DNA of 22,150 nt from Euryarchaeota archaeon UBA128 (GCA_002496955.1 DALZ01000170.1:1-22150); one strand, 5' to 3'. Numbered from the stretch's first letter, positions 8,254-16,098 are shown. Numbers and translations are program-made. Notes: generated by a model not told the origin, from the letters alone.

Positions 8254-9864
8254 ATGGATAGATTACCAACTAGGGTAAATCGCGCAGATCCCGAGTATCA
8301 AGCACGTAAAGAACACAACATTGGCCTCATATCTGCGCTACGCTCTAATCTTGATACCGCCTCCAACGGCGGTGGCGGTAAGTATGTTGAGAGGCACCGG
8401 AGTCGCGGGAAACTACTACCTCGTGAGCGAATAGAACGAATCATTGATCCAGGGACTGCATTTTTGGAATTATCTCCCCTTGCTGCGTATGGCCTCTATG
8501 ACGGCCGAGCTCACAGTGCCGGCATCGTGACTGGCGTTGGCATGGTTCACGGGCGAGAGTGTCTATTCGTTGCTAATGATGCAACTGTCAAAGGCGGTTC
8601 ATACTATCCTATGACTGTGAAAAAACATATCAGAGCTCAAACGATTGCCCATGAAAACCACTTGCCATGTATTTACCTAGTTGACTCAGGCGGGGCATTT
8701 TTGCCTATGCAGGACGAAGTTTTTCCAGATATCACCCATTTTGGCCGGATATTTAGAAATCAGGCGCGAATGTCAGGTGATGGTATTGCCCAGATTGCTG
8801 CCGTATTGGGTTCCTGTACTGCTGGCGGGGCTTATGTGCCTGCAATGTCAGATGAGTCGATAATCGTCAAGGGTAATGGGACAATCTTCCTGGCTGGACC
8901 ACCGTTGGTTAAGGCAGCCACTGGTGAACAAGTGACCGCTGAAGAGTTAGGAGGGGCAGATGTTCATACTGCTCAGTCAGGTGTTGCAGACCATTTTGCT
9001 GAGGATGAGGGCGAAGCACTACGTATGGTCAGAAATATCGTTGAAAACCTTGGACCAAGGGAATTGGCACCGTCTGTTGGGGGAATTCCTGCAGACCCTG
9101 CTCACGATGTTGAGGATTTGCTGGGTCTGATACCAGCGGATAACCGAACTCCTGTTGACATCAAAGAAATAATTGGGCGAATTGTTGATGATTCAAGATT
9201 TCATGAGTTCAAGTCACGTTATGGAACTACGCTTGTCTGCGGTTTTGCTCACATTCATGGGCACAAGGTTGGCATAATCGCTAACAATGGCATCTTGTTC
9301 TCGGAATCCTCGATGAAAGGCGCTCACTTCGTCGAGATTTGTGGCCAACGAGGCATACCACTGGTATTCCTGCAAAATATCACTGGTTTCATGGTTGGCA
9401 AAGCATACGAAGCAGGCGGTATCGCCAAGGACGGTGCCAAATTAGTCACCGCTGTATCTTGTGTTAATGTGCCAAAGTTTACCGTAATAATCGGCGGCTC
9501 ACACGGCGCAGGTAACTACGGAATGTGCGGCCGAGCCTATGACCCTAGGTTCCTATTTATGTGGCCAAATAGTAGAATATCAGTCATGGGAGGTCCACAA
9601 GCAGCTGATGTTTTGGCCACAGTCAAACAAGACCAGCGCGAACGAGAAGGTCTTCCACCGATGGAAGGCATCGAACTAGAGCAGTTCAGGCAACCAATAC
9701 TTGACAAGTACGAAACCGAAGGAAGTCCATACTACTCCACTGCAAGATTGTGGGACGATGGGATTATTGATCCCAGAGATACTAGGGATGTCCTCGGATT
9801 GTGTTTGGCAGCGGCTAGAAATGCGCCGCTACCGGAAGGTAAATTTGGCGTGTTTAGGATGTGA
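8254..9864 (+). CDS. Acyl-CoA carboxylase carboxyltransferase (beta) subunit, methylcrotonyl-CoA type
   Basis: A 536-residue biotin-dependent carboxyltransferase; it moves the carboxyl group from carboxybiotin to an acyl-CoA. The sequence follows methylcrotonyl-CoA carboxylase beta closely from end to end: KYVERHRSRGKLLPRERIER, DATVKGGSYYPMTVKKHIRA, CIYLVDSGGAFLPMQDEVFP, GSCTAGGAYVPAMSDES, GTIFLAGPPLVKAATGE, and the terminal GIIDPRDTRDVLGL with FGVFRM. Both oxyanion-hole glycine-rich turns are present (CTAGGAY and SHGAGNYGMCG). The length equals the usual 535 or so. ATG 8254 follows GAGGGG at 8245-8250; the in-frame TTG 8242 would put that site inside the coding region. The following genes (hydratase, biotin carboxylase, biotin carrier) complete a leucine-degradation-like cluster. 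Geranyl-CoA carboxylase is the nearest alternative. Confidence 0.9.
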   Translation: MDRLPTRVNRADPEYQARKEHNIGLISALRSNLDTASNGGGGKYVERHRSRGKLLPRERIERIIDPGTAFLELSPLAAYGLYDGRAHSAGIVTGVGMVHGRECLFVANDATVKGGSYYPMTVKKHIRAQTIAHENHLPCIYLVDSGGAFLPMQDEVFPDITHFGRIFRNQARMSGDGIAQIAAVLGSCTAGGAYVPAMSDESIIVKGNGTIFLAGPPLVKAATGEQVTAEELGGADVHTAQSGVADHFAEDEGEALRMVRNIVENLGPRELAPSVGGIPADPAHDVEDLLGLIPADNRTPVDIKEIIGRIVDDSRFHEFKSRYGTTLVCGFAHIHGHKVGIIANNGILFSESSMKGAHFVEICGQRGIPLVFLQNITGFMVGKAYEAGGIAKDGAKLVTAVSCVNVPKFTVIIGGSHGAGNYGMCGRAYDPRFLFMWPNSRISVMGGPQAADVLATVKQDQREREGLPPMEGIELEQFRQPILDKYETEGSPYYSTARLWDDGIIDPRDTRDVLGLCLAAARNAPLPEGKFGVFRM

Positions 9865-9868
9865 TTTT

Positions 9869-9904
9869 GCAATTGAAAATTTAAATTCGCAATTGGGGTT
9901 TTTT
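9869..9904 (+). promoter_or_regulatory. Internal promoter: TATA box flanked by two GCAATTG repeats, then a T-run
   Basis: AAAATTTAAATT at 9876-9887 is a good archaeal TATA-like element whose centre lies about 26 bp before the ATG at 9908, the spacing expected for a leaderless transcript. It is bracketed by identical 7-mers GCAATTG at 9869-9875 and 9889-9895, 20 bp apart (two helical turns), each containing the palindrome CAATTG. A run GGGGTTTTTT ending at 9904 could terminate the upstream message. Positions are seen; function is inference. Confidence 0.5.
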
Positions 9905-9907
9905 ATT

Positions 9908-10762
9908 ATGGATTATACCGAGACATTACCGACAACCGAACTGGTATCTGTGAGAATTGATGGTGCGATATGCTACCTGACACTTGACCGAGCAGAGAAA
10001 TACAACGCGATGAATGTTCAGATGATTAACGAGTTATGCGCATTATTTGAGTGGACTGCATCAAGAAGTGTGGGTCACACCGGTGAGTTATTTGGTGACG
10101 GTGGAGCGCCAAATTTGCGTGTTCTCGTTGTTTCTGGTTCAGGTAAGCATTTCTGTGCCGGTGCAGACATAAACATGATGCGTGATGCAGGGGCTAATAC
10201 CCCCGAAGAAAACCGTCGAGATTCGGAACGTCTTGACCGGCTATTCAATGGACTGTGGTCTCATCCATGTTTTACCATCGGTTCGATAACTGGCGTCGCC
10301 CTTGGTGGAGGGGCCGGTTTAGTCGCTTGTTTGGACCACGTCATCGCTCGAGAGAGTGTAAAAATCGCCTTATCCGAGGGGAAATTAGGCATACTTCCAG
10401 CAGTTATCGGGCCCTACGTCTATCGTCGGTTAGGTTCTGCATGCTTCCGTCGTTTAGCTATGCAGGCTAGTAGAATTGGTGCGGCTGAAGCACTTCGAAC
10501 CGGATTTGTTGACCAGGTGGTTGAATCTGAAATTGAAATGGGCGAGGCGATTAAACAAATCATTGCTGAGGTTATGACTACTGGCCCGTGTGCCGTTACG
10601 CTTGCCAAAGAGCTCACTTTGAGCTTTGATCGATGGACAGGCAGTGATGAGGAATTGCGCCAATACACGCTTGATTTCACTAGCCGAATGCGTGGCTCTG
10701 AGGAAGGCCAGGAAGGCCTTTCATCATTCCTTGACAAACGCGACGCCAACTGGAAAACTTGA
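9908..10762 (+). CDS. Enoyl-CoA hydratase/isomerase (crotonase) family protein, probable methylglutaconyl-CoA hydratase
   Basis: A 284-residue crotonase-fold enzyme. Core motifs are ICYLTLDRAEKYNAMNVQMI at the N-terminus, the oxyanion-hole segment GKHFCAGADINMM, and SITGVALGGGAGLVACLDHV followed by KIALSEGKLGILPAVIGPYV, where the glutamates of the family active site fall (SEGKLGI). It lies between carboxyltransferase and biotin carboxylase genes exactly where liuC, methylglutaconyl-CoA hydratase, lies in bacterial leucine-degradation operons. A generic enoyl-CoA hydratase remains possible. An open frame reaches back to 9701 inside the upstream gene, but ATG 9908 is the right family start and has a TATA box 26 bp before it. 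An insert near residues 50-65 (SRSVGHTGELFGDGGAPN) lengthens the loop before the first core strand. Confidence 0.88.
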   Translation: MDYTETLPTTELVSVRIDGAICYLTLDRAEKYNAMNVQMINELCALFEWTASRSVGHTGELFGDGGAPNLRVLVVSGSGKHFCAGADINMMRDAGANTPEENRRDSERLDRLFNGLWSHPCFTIGSITGVALGGGAGLVACLDHVIARESVKIALSEGKLGILPAVIGPYVYRRLGSACFRRLAMQASRIGAAEALRTGFVDQVVESEIEMGEAIKQIIAEVMTTGPCAVTLAKELTLSFDRWTGSDEELRQYTLDFTSRMRGSEEGQEGLSSFLDKRDANWKT

Positions 10763-10774
10763 GTCGGTGATTGG

Positions 10775-12280
10775 ATGATTAATACGGTGCTTGTTGCTAA
10801 TCGTGGTGAGATAGCCTGTAGAATCCTTCGCGCTTGCAATGAAGCAGGTCTCAACTCAATAGCGATATACGCACCGAATGACGCTGGAACCTTGTTTACA
10901 GAACTAGCCAGTAGGTCTGTTCGATTAGAAGGTGAGACTATCGCAGATACATATCTCAACCAACAGCAAATACTCGCTATTGCTGTCGAATATGGGGCAG
11001 ATGCGATTCATCCGGGTTTTGGATTTTTATCCGAGCGAGCAGATTTTGCTCAAGCAGTTATTGATGCGGGTATCAATTGGATTGGACCTGCCCCGCAAGC
11101 TATTGAAATGATGGGCGACAAAATGACTGCGAGAATGACGATGAAAGCCGCTGGTGTCCCTGTAATACCCGGCGAAGAGATAGATTCTGACGATGAGGCA
11201 GAAATGGTAGCAGCAATCGTGGAGTCAAGTCAAAGAGTAGGCTACCCGTTGTTGCTCAAAGCCTCATCAGGTGGCGGAGGAAAAGGCATGAGAAAGGTCG
11301 AAGACCCCGATGAACTTGTTGAGGCGATTATGAGTGCTCGCCGGGAAGCAATAACAGCATTTGGTGACGGCCGAGTGTATGTTGAGAGGTTACTAACCGG
11401 CTCCAAGCATGTTGAAATCCAAATTTTAGCCGACAAGCATGGTCGAACAATCCATCTTGGTGAGCGAGAGTGCAGTGTCCAAAGGCGTCATCAAAAGGTG
11501 TTTGAAGAGTCTCCATGCCCTGTTATGACTGAGGGTCTGCGCTCGAGGATGGGCGAGGCCGCCGTTTTAGCAGCAAAAGCCGTAGATTATGTTGGCGCAG
11601 GCACCGTTGAATTTCTCCTTGCCGCTAACGGGGAGTTTTTCTTCCTTGAGATGAATACTCGAATTCAGGTTGAGCATCCCGTTACTGAGATGGTTACAGG
11701 AGTCGATTTGGTTAGAGAACAACTGCGAATTGCTGCGGGTGAACCGATGAGTTGTGGTGAACTGATGATGCGTGGGCACTCCATCGAGGTCCGATTATAC
11801 GCGGAAGATGCGAGCAATAACTTCTTGCCTGCAATTGGGCCATTAGCGATCTTTAGAGCTCCGCAAGGGCCGGGAATTAGACTTGATACCGGCGTAAGAG
11901 AGGGCGATTTGGTGACTCCTAACTATGACCCAATGCTTGCTAAATTGATTGTTTGGGCTCCTTCACGGTCTGAGGCACTACAGCGCATGCGCCGGGCATT
12001 GGATGAGTTTGTAGTCTTGGGAACAACAACTAACATACGTTTCTTGAGGGAGTTGTGTGATAACCGTGATGTCGTCTCTGGCAGAACAGACACTATGCTC
12101 ATTGAACGAGTGTGGCCCGATGGTTGGCATCCAGATTACGAAGAAACAACCCTTGACGCAGCACTAATGGCTGCTGCAATCAGTGAAAGTGCAGGTTTAC
12201 ACCGTGCTGTTGTTGCCCAAGCAGGTATCGAAAGTGGCCCAACCAGTCCTTTTCAAACCCTGAATAGGAGGTATCCATAA
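10775..12280 (+). CDS. Biotin carboxylase subunit of an acyl-CoA carboxylase (split alpha subunit)
   Basis: A 501-residue ATP-grasp enzyme that carboxylates biotin with bicarbonate and ATP. The three expected domains are visible: N-terminal VLVANRGEIACRILRACNEA and HPGFGFLSERADFA; ATP-grasp with the glycine-rich loop SSGGGGKGMRKVEDP near residue 166, EIQILADKHGRTIHLGEREC, and the catalytic EMNTRIQVEHPVTEM near 292; and the C-terminal biotin carboxylase domain (IEVRLYAEDASNNFLPAIGP). It ends shortly after that domain, so it lacks the BT and biotinyl regions of a fused methylcrotonyl-CoA carboxylase alpha subunit; these are encoded by the next gene, whose ATG overlaps this stop by one base (TAATG). 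GGTGA at 10766-10770 precedes the ATG. The gap from the hydratase gene is 12 nt. Confidence 0.92.
   Translation: MINTVLVANRGEIACRILRACNEAGLNSIAIYAPNDAGTLFTELASRSVRLEGETIADTYLNQQQILAIAVEYGADAIHPGFGFLSERADFAQAVIDAGINWIGPAPQAIEMMGDKMTARMTMKAAGVPVIPGEEIDSDDEAEMVAAIVESSQRVGYPLLLKASSGGGGKGMRKVEDPDELVEAIMSARREAITAFGDGRVYVERLLTGSKHVEIQILADKHGRTIHLGERECSVQRRHQKVFEESPCPVMTEGLRSRMGEAAVLAAKAVDYVGAGTVEFLLAANGEFFFLEMNTRIQVEHPVTEMVTGVDLVREQLRIAAGEPMSCGELMMRGHSIEVRLYAEDASNNFLPAIGPLAIFRAPQGPGIRLDTGVREGDLVTPNYDPMLAKLIVWAPSRSEALQRMRRALDEFVVLGTTTNIRFLRELCDNRDVVSGRTDTMLIERVWPDGWHPDYEETTLDAALMAAAISESAGLHRAVVAQAGIESGPTSPFQTLNRRYP
12266..12272 (+). promoter_or_regulatory. Shine-Dalgarno inside the biotin carboxylase gene for the biotin-carrier gene
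   Basis: AGGAGGT lies within the last codons of the biotin carboxylase gene, seven bases before the ATG at 12280, which itself overlaps the stop codon. This points to translational coupling of two subunits needed in fixed ratio. The pyrB/pyrI junction has the same arrangement. Confidence 0.75.
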
Positions 12281-12741
12281 TGCAGAACGAATTCAAAGTT
12301 GGTGGTGAGAAGGTTGAGGTAACCGTTGCCAAAAATGACGAAATCTGGTCGCTTGGCGAATATTCTGGCCGGATTGTCGGTGATGGACGTATCTTGATTA
12401 CTGCTGCAGATGGCCAAGCGAGGTTTGCTCACTCAGCAAAAGTCGGCGATACGTGGTGGGTTCATTTTGACGGTCACATCTTCTGTATTGAGAAAACTGA
12501 GCCGGGTTCAACTGACAATGATTCAGACGGTGGCATGGTTGCACCGATGCCAGGCAAAATTTTGGATGTTAAAATTGCTAATGGAGATAACGTCGCAGCA
12601 GGGCAGTTACTACTTATTATGGAAGCAATGAAAATGGAACATAGAATTGTTGCACCATCTGATGGGGTCATAAAGCAAGTGAACTTTGCTGTCGGTGACC
12701 AGGTCCAGCAGGGTGACGTTTTAGTCGAGATGAGTGAGTAA
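12280..12741 (+). CDS. Biotin carboxyl carrier subunit with short BT-like N-terminal part
   Basis: A 153-residue biotinylated protein. Residues 86-152 form the biotinyl (lipoyl-like) domain: VAPMPGKILDVKIANGDNVA, then the biotinylation motif EAMKMEH with Lys118 as acceptor, and IVAPSDGVIKQVNFAVGDQV. Residues 1-75 are beta-rich and include DTWWVHFDGHIFCIEKTEPG, which corresponds to the end of the BT domain that joins carboxylase and carrier in methylcrotonyl-CoA carboxylase alpha chains. The biotin carboxylase (501) and this protein (153) together equal the size of a fused alpha subunit (about 655), so this is best read as a split alpha subunit. A 10-residue acidic linker (GSTDNDSDGG) separates the halves. 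The stop codon abuts the stop of the convergent gene on the other strand. Confidence 0.92.
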   Translation: MQNEFKVGGEKVEVTVAKNDEIWSLGEYSGRIVGDGRILITAADGQARFAHSAKVGDTWWVHFDGHIFCIEKTEPGSTDNDSDGGMVAPMPGKILDVKIANGDNVAAGQLLLIMEAMKMEHRIVAPSDGVIKQVNFAVGDQVQQGDVLVEMSE

Positions 12742-14502
12742 TCAAACTCTCCTCCGGAGTTTTTCCATAAGGCTATCAGCATTAGTTAGGTTGGTCAGGC
12801 ATTCTTCTACTTCGCCAGTTGCCAATGCTTCTGCTGCCATCGCAATTGCGGCTTCACAATCAATCCGTTCCTGATCGTCAACCTTGACCATTGCAGCTTC
12901 CAATTGGTTTCGTAAAATCTTCCATTCATCTTTGATGAAATCGAGTAACTCTTTGGCCTCAGATGCCTCTTTGCCGGATTTATCAAGTTCTGCGGTCATT
13001 CTTTCCAATAAGGCGGCGGCATGAGTCCATTGTTTCTCATTTGCAGAATCAACGATAGCGGATAGTCTTTCGTTCCATCGATCGCTATCACTTCGGTTCT
13101 CAAATTGCTTAATTAGCTGCTTTTTTTGCTTCAATGCTCTCCTTGTGTAATCCATTGCTGTTCGCTCTGCTTCAATATTACGAACCACTCCGTCTGCTAG
13201 ACCTATTGCTTGCCCAGCATTGCCGGCTTCCAAGGCCTTTATTGCGCGTTCAATCCTCGTAGTCAAAATACTGACATCGAGGCCATCGGTTTGATCTAAT
13301 TGCCGTTCCGCTTCCTTGATTGATTCAGCCGCACGTTTTAGTGCGCTGTCCTCAGCAGACAGCTGCTCGGGGATTGTGGACGCATATTCGAAGGCCTTAC
13401 GCGGGGCTTCTTGGGCCAGACATTGCTTGGCTTCTGCCAAAACTTCGTGTAAATGATTGATGTTATCGCCAGTCTTTCCGTCGAGTAGATGGTTTGCAGT
13501 AGCAATAGCATCCTCTGCTTTCTGCCACCATTCAATGACCTCTCTCGCTCGCTTTTTTGCTTGTCTGAATAACATCTCCCCTTCTCTTAGTGAGCCTAAC
13601 TCAATCTCTCGCAGCCCCATATCATAGGCCTTCCTAGCTTTCTTGGCTGATGGAGCGATTTCCTCAGCCTGCTCAACGGCTGCCTCAGAGTCTTGCTTGA
13701 CTATTTGCACATCACCAGCCAATGAGAGAGACCTAGCGATGTCCTCCTCCGCATCATCCAGTAGCCTCATGCCCCATTCTGGGTCGGCATGACCTTCCTC
13801 CCTAGCAGTCATAATCAGACTGGCAGCTTGGTCGACTGCGGCATTTTCACTCTTTAACAGTAAAAGGCGGTTTTCTAACATATCGAGTCGAATTTTGAAC
13901 GCTTTTCTCTGGGTTTTTTGCTCATCTCCGGCAATCCAGACATAGCCGGTGTTTGATGCCGAAGCACTCAATGCTCCTACCGCCATTAACCAAGTTGTTG
14001 AATATGGTTTAGGGATGTTGCCGATGAATATGGAAAGTGCGGCAATTGTGCCTACTCCGGTCATTAACGCGCGAAATCGCTGGACATCTAATCCACCACG
14101 GAGAACGGTTTTGGAGTAAAGATAGCAAGCAGCTGCTGCAATAATTACCAACAATGGCCCAATAACTGTAACATCAGCAATACTAGTGATTTCCTTGCAG
14201 GCAATGATCATCAGGACTGGCCATGCAATTGTTGCAGAAGCGCCAATGCGTGTCCTGGAGCTCGGATTCGTAAGCCCGATATCTTGGACTAGTAAACCCC
14301 AAATCAGCACCAATATAGGCATACCTAGCCCATTTAGTAAACCAGCCTCGCCTTTTGCGGCGGCGGACAATGTCGGCCATACTAACCATATCGCACCTAG
14401 TAGGATGGTTATTGAAGAAATAGCAACCAGTTTTTCAAGGCGATTTTTACGCTGTTGTATTGCTGCTTGGATAGCGCCTTCAACATCTGCCCACGCATCC
14501 AT
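12742..14502 (-). CDS. Unrecognised membrane protein with six predicted N-terminal helices and a long C-terminal helical arm
   Basis: A 586-residue protein I cannot assign to a family. A short amphipathic start (residues 1-25) is followed by about six hydrophobic segments near 26-45, 60-77, 88-105, 111-130, 145-163 and 169-190. Residues 195-586 are entirely charged, alanine-, glutamate- and lysine-rich and free of glycine and proline over long stretches, predicting a helical-hairpin or coiled-coil arm on one face of the membrane, probably cytoplasmic. Several repeat-like units with A/E-rich helices (GMRLLDDAEEDIARS, EGEMLFRQAKKRAREVIEWW, AAALLERMTAELDKSGKEA) resemble TPR-like or spectrin-like bundles without a clear signature. 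The ATG at 14502 sits 27 bp downstream of a minus-strand TATA-like box, so the message is probably leaderless. It is convergent with the carboxylase cluster, with stop codons directly adjacent, and divergent from pyrB. Confidence 0.75.
   Translation of the reverse strand: MDAWADVEGAIQAAIQQRKNRLEKLVAISSITILLGAIWLVWPTLSAAAKGEAGLLNGLGMPILVLIWGLLVQDIGLTNPSSRTRIGASATIAWPVLMIIACKEITSIADVTVIGPLLVIIAAAACYLYSKTVLRGGLDVQRFRALMTGVGTIAALSIFIGNIPKPYSTTWLMAVGALSASASNTGYVWIAGDEQKTQRKAFKIRLDMLENRLLLLKSENAAVDQAASLIMTAREEGHADPEWGMRLLDDAEEDIARSLSLAGDVQIVKQDSEAAVEQAEEIAPSAKKARKAYDMGLREIELGSLREGEMLFRQAKKRAREVIEWWQKAEDAIATANHLLDGKTGDNINHLHEVLAEAKQCLAQEAPRKAFEYASTIPEQLSAEDSALKRAAESIKEAERQLDQTDGLDVSILTTRIERAIKALEAGNAGQAIGLADGVVRNIEAERTAMDYTRRALKQKKQLIKQFENRSDSDRWNERLSAIVDSANEKQWTHAAALLERMTAELDKSGKEASEAKELLDFIKDEWKILRNQLEAAMVKVDDQERIDCEAAIAMAAEALATGEVEECLTNLTNADSLMEKLRRRV
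12744..12764 (+). terminator. Possible terminator hairpin with T-run after the biotin-carrier gene
   Basis: AAACTC (12744-12749) pairs with GAGTTT (12757-12762) around a 7-nt loop, and the T-run continues to 12764. It lies three bases after the carrier stop and inside the last codons of the convergent gene. Archaeal termination depends mainly on the T-run, so the hairpin may be incidental. Confidence 0.35.
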
Positions 14503-14524
14503 GAAAACGGACTATGGAACTCAA

Positions 14525-14567
14525 ACATATAGTCTACCCTGTTCCTTGATTGCTGACTTTTATGTTA
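14525..14567. promoter_or_regulatory. Divergent promoter region between the helical-arm protein gene and pyrB
   Basis: Minus strand: ACTATATGT (14525-14533), centre about 27 bp from the ATG at 14502. Plus strand: TTTTATGTTA (14558-14567), which would start transcription near 14589, about 10 nt before the pyrB ATG. Two back-to-back TATA-like elements within 97 bp fit two independent archaeal promoters. The assignment rests on motif and spacing only. Confidence 0.5.
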
Positions 14568-14598
14568 TGGTCACAAAGACAATGTTCATGAGATTGCT

Positions 14599-15576
14599 AT
14601 GCCCGTTGTGAATAGAGGGAAGGCAGTGACGGGGTTAATAACAATGGATGATTTGACCAATGAGGAAATATTGGAGATTCTTGCTGATGCTGAACGCCTA
14701 TTGCCCGTGGCAAAAGGAGAGTTATACCTTCCACTACTGCAGGGTAGAATTTTGGGTAACCTATTCTTTGAGCCCAGCACTAGAACACGAATGTCATTCG
14801 AAACCGCAATGAAACGCCTTGGGGGCGATGTCGTCAATTTAGGCGATGTGAAAACCTCTTCTGTGGTTAAAGGCGAGACGCTATTTGATACCATCCAAAT
14901 GGTCGATGGATATACTGATATTATCGCCATGCGCCATCCGCGGCAAGGGGCTGCGCAATATGCGCAAGATTCAGCAAATGTTCCAATTTTGAATGGGGGC
15001 GATGGCGCTGGGCACCATCCTACTCAGACGATGCTCGATTTGTTCACCATTAAGCAAGCACACGGCAGGTTAGACGGGTTGAAAGTAATCCTTGCTGGTG
15101 ATCTTAGATATGGCAGGACGGTTCACTCACTATCGCACGCGTTGACGAGGTTTGGTTGTGAACTAGTGTTTGCGAGTCCAGAGTTACTTCGGATGCCGTC
15201 CGAAATTGTCGCAGACCTCAGTGACCACGGCGCAAAAATAACTGAAACCGAAGACCTGTATTCAATGATGAATGATGCTGACGTTGTTTACATGACACGT
15301 ATCCAAAAAGAACGTTTTTCCGACGAGGATGAATATGCCAAAGTCGCTGGTGCCTACAAATTACATGCAAACCACTTGACAGATGTCAAATCGGGAATGA
15401 TAATCATGCATCCTCTCCCAAGAGTTGATGAGATACACCCCTCTGTCGACAAAACACGGCATGCTCGATACTTTGAGCAAGCCTTTAACGGGGTTGTGGC
15501 AAGAATGGCATTATTGTGTAAATTACTCCATGTTCCGATACCTAATGACGTCACTAAAGCAGGAGGTGCCTTGTAA
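14599..15576 (+). CDS. pyrB: Aspartate carbamoyltransferase catalytic subunit
   Basis: A 325-residue enzyme that condenses carbamoyl phosphate and aspartate in the first committed step of pyrimidine synthesis. Carbamoyl-phosphate-binding STRTR is at 60-64 within FFEPSTRTRMSFETAMKRLG, the 80s-loop lysine in DVKTSSVVKGE (K85, K91), MRHPRQG near 111, GHHPTQTMLDL near 139, aspartate-side GDLRYGRTVHSL, and the C-terminal HPLPRVDEI followed by FNGVVARMALL. The match to archaeal catalytic chains is close throughout. Family members start near VTGLITMDDL, so the first 10 residues are extra; GTG 14629 is a possible start. It forms an allosteric holoenzyme with the PyrI chain encoded next, with which it overlaps by one base. 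Confidence 0.96.
   Translation: MPVVNRGKAVTGLITMDDLTNEEILEILADAERLLPVAKGELYLPLLQGRILGNLFFEPSTRTRMSFETAMKRLGGDVVNLGDVKTSSVVKGETLFDTIQMVDGYTDIIAMRHPRQGAAQYAQDSANVPILNGGDGAGHHPTQTMLDLFTIKQAHGRLDGLKVILAGDLRYGRTVHSLSHALTRFGCELVFASPELLRMPSEIVADLSDHGAKITETEDLYSMMNDADVVYMTRIQKERFSDEDEYAKVAGAYKLHANHLTDVKSGMIIMHPLPRVDEIHPSVDKTRHARYFEQAFNGVVARMALLCKLLHVPIPNDVTKAGGAL
15561..15567 (+). promoter_or_regulatory. Shine-Dalgarno within pyrB for pyrI
   Basis: AGGAGGT lies in the final pyrB codons, eight bases before the pyrI ATG at 15576, which overlaps the pyrB stop (TAATG). The arrangement implies coupled translation of catalytic and regulatory chains. Confidence 0.75.
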
Positions 15577-16052
15577 TGTCTAACGAACACAGCATGAGGC
15601 GAGTAACTGCCATCCGTAACGGTACTGTTATCGATCACATCCCACAAGGTCACGCATTAACGGTGTTAGATATGCTGGGTATTGACGAAAAAACCTCGGT
15701 ACCTGTCTCACTAGTAATGAATGTGCCGTCGAAAAAGATGGGCTCTAAAGATATCATCAAAGTTGAAGATCGGGAACTCACTCAAGCAGAACTAGATCGG
15801 CTAGCACTGGTTGCACCAGACGCCCATGTGGCAATAATTAGAGCTTACACCGTCGCTGAAAAGATGACAATTAATTTCGGTGATGAAATTGTGAATGTGG
15901 TCAAATGCACCATGTCTAATTGCATTACATCAAACCTCAGAGAACCTTTACCCCATCGTTTGAGGGTAGTATCAAGAGACCCACTAGAGTTGCGCTGCCA
16001 TTATTGTGGCCGCCCACAAGACCTAGATGAACTGGTCAACAATGTTTTGTGA
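15576..16052 (+). CDS. pyrI: Aspartate carbamoyltransferase regulatory subunit
   Basis: A 158-residue regulatory chain, the usual family size. The N-terminal allosteric domain (TVIDHIPQGHALTVLDMLGI) binds nucleotide effectors such as CTP and ATP. The C-terminal zinc domain has the four expected cysteines at 111, 116, 141 and 144 in CTMSNC and CHYCG, which tether the chain to PyrB. The presence of an intact regulatory chain implies feedback-controlled pyrimidine synthesis, as in other archaea and enteric bacteria. Confidence 0.97.
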   Translation: MSNEHSMRRVTAIRNGTVIDHIPQGHALTVLDMLGIDEKTSVPVSLVMNVPSKKMGSKDIIKVEDRELTQAELDRLALVAPDAHVAIIRAYTVAEKMTINFGDEIVNVVKCTMSNCITSNLREPLPHRLRVVSRDPLELRCHYCGRPQDLDELVNNVL

Positions 16053-16098
16053 TTACATCGACGGTTGTCGGCCATTGGTAAATTGCCTGCTTACTTGA

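Noticed and set aside
9701..9907. 5' extension of the crotonase-family frame back into the carboxyltransferase gene
   Set aside because: The extension overlaps well-conserved carboxyltransferase coding sequence, its translation has no family match, and the ATG at 9908 has a properly spaced TATA-like box.
10420..10959. 179-codon open frame on the minus strand across the crotonase/biotin carboxylase junction
   Set aside because: It lies opposite two strongly conserved genes, spans their junction and has low-complexity translation with no domain pattern; a frame shadow.
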